Assembly (NCBI RefSeq): GCF_005517195.1 | Contig: NZ_CP040244.1 | Location: forward strand, 4,792,001 to 4,856,000 | From: Streptomyces vilmorinianum | GTDB lineage: Bacteria; Actinomycetota; Actinomycetes; Streptomycetales; Streptomycetaceae | Length of the DNA: 64,000 nt | Reading direction: 5' to 3' | In this document: one piece after another, positions 62,335 to 64,000 of the stretch | Layout of the letters: each line of letters opens with the position of its first letter | Position numbering within the stretch: the stretch's first letter is position 1 | Notes under the pieces: model-generated | The model's input: only the letters and a program-made list of their open reading frames with translations | What the model was told of the DNA's origin: nothing | Database searches by the model: none | Position numbers and translations under genes: made by a program

Positions 62335-62356
62335 GCCCGCGCGCCGCCGGTGTGGG

Positions 62357-62908
62357 TCAGGGAGCGGGCTCGGGTGCGGTGATCGCCCACCGCTCGTGGT
62401 CGCGCCAGGCGCCGTCGATGAAGAGCATGGCGGGCGAGAACCCTTCGAGCCGGAAGCCGGCCCGGCGGACGAGGGCGCGGGAGGCGGCGTTGCCCGGCTG
62501 GATGTCGGCTTCGAGGCGGTGCAGCCCCAAGGGCCCGAAGGCGTACGGGAGGAGAAGGCCCAGCGCCTCGGTGAGCAGGCCGCGCCCGGCGGCGTGCGCG
62601 AAGGCGCCGTAGCCGAGGGCTCCGCTGAGGAAGGCGCCGCGGACGATGTTGTTGATGTTGACGAACCCGGCGATCCGCCCCTGCTCGGCCCGCTCGCACA
62701 CGAGGAACCCGGCCTTGGCCGGGTCGTCGGTCATCGACCGCGCGTAGGCCGCGTACGTGTCGAGGTGGTCGGGCGGGAAGAGCCAGGGGCGGTGCAGCTC
62801 ACGGCTCTCCCGCGCCCGGGCGGTGAACTCCTCGGCGTCGTCGAGGGAGTAGTGCCGCAGGCCGACGCGGGGGCCGGCGGTGAGGTACGGGCCGAGATCG
62901 TCGGGCAT
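62357..62908 (-). CDS. GNAT acetyltransferase (RimJ/RimL-like)
   Basis: A 183-residue enzyme: GLRHYSLDDAEEFTARARESRELHRPWLFPP, IAGFVNINNIVRGAFLSGALGYGAFAHAAGRGLLTEALGLLLPYAFGPLGLHRLEADIQPGNAASRALVRRAGFRLEGF. This is the pattern of ribosomal-protein N-acetyltransferases, though many members act on other amines. A TAGTCT box is six bases before the ATG. Confidence 0.92.
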   Translation of the reverse strand: MPDDLGPYLTAGPRVGLRHYSLDDAEEFTARARESRELHRPWLFPPDHLDTYAAYARSMTDDPAKAGFLVCERAEQGRIAGFVNINNIVRGAFLSGALGYGAFAHAAGRGLLTEALGLLLPYAFGPLGLHRLEADIQPGNAASRALVRRAGFRLEGFSPAMLFIDGAWRDHERWAITAPEPAP

Positions 62909-63032
62909 GGTCCCAGACTAGCCAGTGCTCCAGGAGGACTTTGGTCTCGCCCTGCCACGGCGTGAAGGCATCGGCCCACGGGTAGACGCAACAGTGGTGA
63001 CGGTGTGTGGTCGGTCCACGGGAGGGGCGGTC

Positions 63033-63344
63033 ATGGCGGACGAGTCGAACTGGGACGACTACCAGGGGGAGTCGGGCTCCACGGACGACGAGAGCGGTGT
63101 CTCGCTCTCCGGGGAGGTCTACGTCCGGGAGAGCCGGACCATCGAGGGCGGCACCAGCACCGAACGCCAGGAGGCCGGTGGCTCGTTGACGGTCGACTAC
63201 CCCGACTCCTGGGGTCCCGCCGATGACGACGACAGCAGCGTCACCGTCAGCGGCGAGATCCACCACGAGAATGCGACCACCATCGAGGACGGCACCGTGA
63301 CGGACACCTCGTCCTGGGGCGGCGACGCCTCGCTGGACTACTGA
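63033..63344 (+). CDS. Acidic repeat protein of unknown function
   Basis: A 103-residue, very acidic protein with a two-fold repeat: SLSGEVYVRESRTIEGGTSTE (about residues 24-44) and TVSGEIHHENATTIEDGTVTD (about 70-90). It reads as two copies of one beta-rich unit joined by an acidic stretch. GGGAGGGG lies before the ATG. No signal peptide. It overlaps the convergent gene by 7 bp. Confidence 0.7.
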   Translation: MADESNWDDYQGESGSTDDESGVSLSGEVYVRESRTIEGGTSTERQEAGGSLTVDYPDSWGPADDDDSSVTVSGEIHHENATTIEDGTVTDTSSWGGDASLDY

Positions 63345-64000
63345 CCCCCGAGGCCACCGAGGCTGTCAAGACGGCCGCGCCACTCGGCGAGCTGCGCGCG
63401 GGCCGCCTTGATGCCGTCGCGCTGGGCGGTCAGGTCGCGGACCGACGTCTGGGGGAGTTTGTCGACGGCCTTCCTCTGGAAACCGGTCAGCAGCGAGCCG
63501 GTTTCCCTCCGGGCCCGCTCCACCATCCGCGTGCGGACCTGCAGCCAGACGGGTGCGCAGCCGGTGTCCGGATCCGGGGAGAGCGCCTTCTCGATCTCCT
63601 TCCGCGTCCTGCCCATCGCCCGCAGTGTGTGGCCGAGATGGCCGCCGCCGAGATAGTGCTGGCCGATGAGGGCTATCCACACCGTCGGCAGCAGGGCGGC
63701 GACCAGCCCCCCGAACCCGTCGTTGGCCAGATCCTCGAACTCGTCGCCCGACGACTGGTAGTGGTAGCTCCCGACCGTGAACGAGACGGAGCTGTCGGCA
63801 TGTCCGGGGTTCCCGGTGGCCCCGAGCGGAATCCGCGTGTCGTACTCGACGACGGCGGCCTCGGTGACCGCCCGCAGCTCCGCGCCCAGCCGCTCGAACG
63901 CCGCTTCGGCCTCGGCGGCCAGACCGGTCGCCGCCCGGGTCAGCAGCCCCTCGATCTCGTCGTTGAGCTTCTTCGCCTCCGCCTTCGGAAGCGTGAGGCC
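63338..64000 (-). CDS. C-terminal part of a helical, dynamin-like or chaperone-associated protein (5' end outside window)
   Basis: The frame stays open to the right edge. The visible 220 residues begin GLTLPKAEAKKLNDEIEGLLTRAATGLAAEAEAAFERLGAELRAV, continue through VSFTVGSYHYQSSGDEFEDLANDGFGGLVAALLPTVWIALIGQHYLGG and end in long coiled-coil-like helices (RMVERARRETGSLLTGFQRKAVDKLPQTSVRDLTAQRDGIKAAR). One possible membrane segment is visible. The layout (helical stalk, hydrophobic patch, helical tail) suggests a dynamin-like GTPase back end, but the N-terminal domain is not in the window. Confidence 0.55.
   Translation of the reverse strand, partial: GLTLPKAEAKKLNDEIEGLLTRAATGLAAEAEAAFERLGAELRAVTEAAVVEYDTRIPLGATGNPGHADSSVSFTVGSYHYQSSGDEFEDLANDGFGGLVAALLPTVWIALIGQHYLGGGHLGHTLRAMGRTRKEIEKALSPDPDTGCAPVWLQVRTRMVERARRETGSLLTGFQRKAVDKLPQTSVRDLTAQRDGIKAARAQLAEWRGRLDSLGGLGGQ

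Overview
The window is high-GC DNA of a Streptomyces-type actinomycete. The pointers are GTG and TTG starts, TANNNT boxes placed 6-9 nt before start codons (leaderless style), ROK, GntR/FCD and WYL regulators, a class F sortase, and gene families typical of streptomycetes. I see no rRNA, tRNA, CRISPR array, intact prophage or recognisable large biosynthetic cluster. The organism name is an inference from style and families, not from a marker gene.

Layout. 1-2715 (minus) is an overlapping gene block running off the left edge: inositol-phosphate synthase-like, UbiA-like prenyltransferase, TIM-barrel isomerase. It resembles part of an ebo-type cluster. 2805-14097 (minus) is a sugar catabolic locus: ROK regulator, RbsA-type ATPase, permease, lipoprotein sugar-binding protein, Gfo/Idh oxidoreductase, TIM-barrel isomerase, then a 1242-aa secreted multidomain protein (sugar dehydrogenase, PKD, carbohydrate-binding, ThuA, DUF1080). 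14247-15681 holds a class F sortase and a repeat-rich exported protein. 15813-17582 holds a GntR regulator and a KAS III-like enzyme. 17839-19377 is a scrap zone of pseudogenes around an intact fdhD. 19375-23028 holds a ferredoxin-like protein, an isochorismatase-like hydrolase, a bile-acid-symporter-like transporter and a divergent LysR regulator.

23269-30232 (plus) is an acyl-CoA synthetase followed by a Liv-type branched-chain/amide ABC importer. In it two permease domains and one ATPase are a single open frame, joined through an intergenic-looking linker. 30273-34565 holds an aldo/keto reductase, a ricin-type lectin, a methyltransferase with a natural His6 stretch, and an AraC/NmrA-like divergent pair. 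34789-36061 is a junction of two truncated genes. 36254-40518 is a two-component system divergent from an MMPL exporter. 40582-41350 is a decayed IS5-type transposase.

41399-53045 is a mixed run of small metabolic and regulatory genes (VOC, WYL regulator with a perfect operator palindrome, methyltransferase, pterin dehydratase, XRE, LtrA, amino acid permease, phosphatase-like membrane protein, resolvase-like domain, zinc ribbon). 53170-64000 holds two MBL-fold proteins, a DedA protein, a lysine-free aminotransferase relative, a single-chain transketolase, two acetyltransferases, a methyltransferase, a VOC protein, an arginase-family protein with hydroxyarginase-like metal ligands, a DUF6204-like protein, and a 5'-truncated protein at the right edge.

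The best candidates for something new are the 3-keto-sugar-like locus, the LivH-LivM-LivF fusion, the lysine-free aminotransferase, the DcsB-like arginase, and the operator motifs at 25121-25168 and 42933-42957. All functions are assigned by motif reading only; no database search was run.
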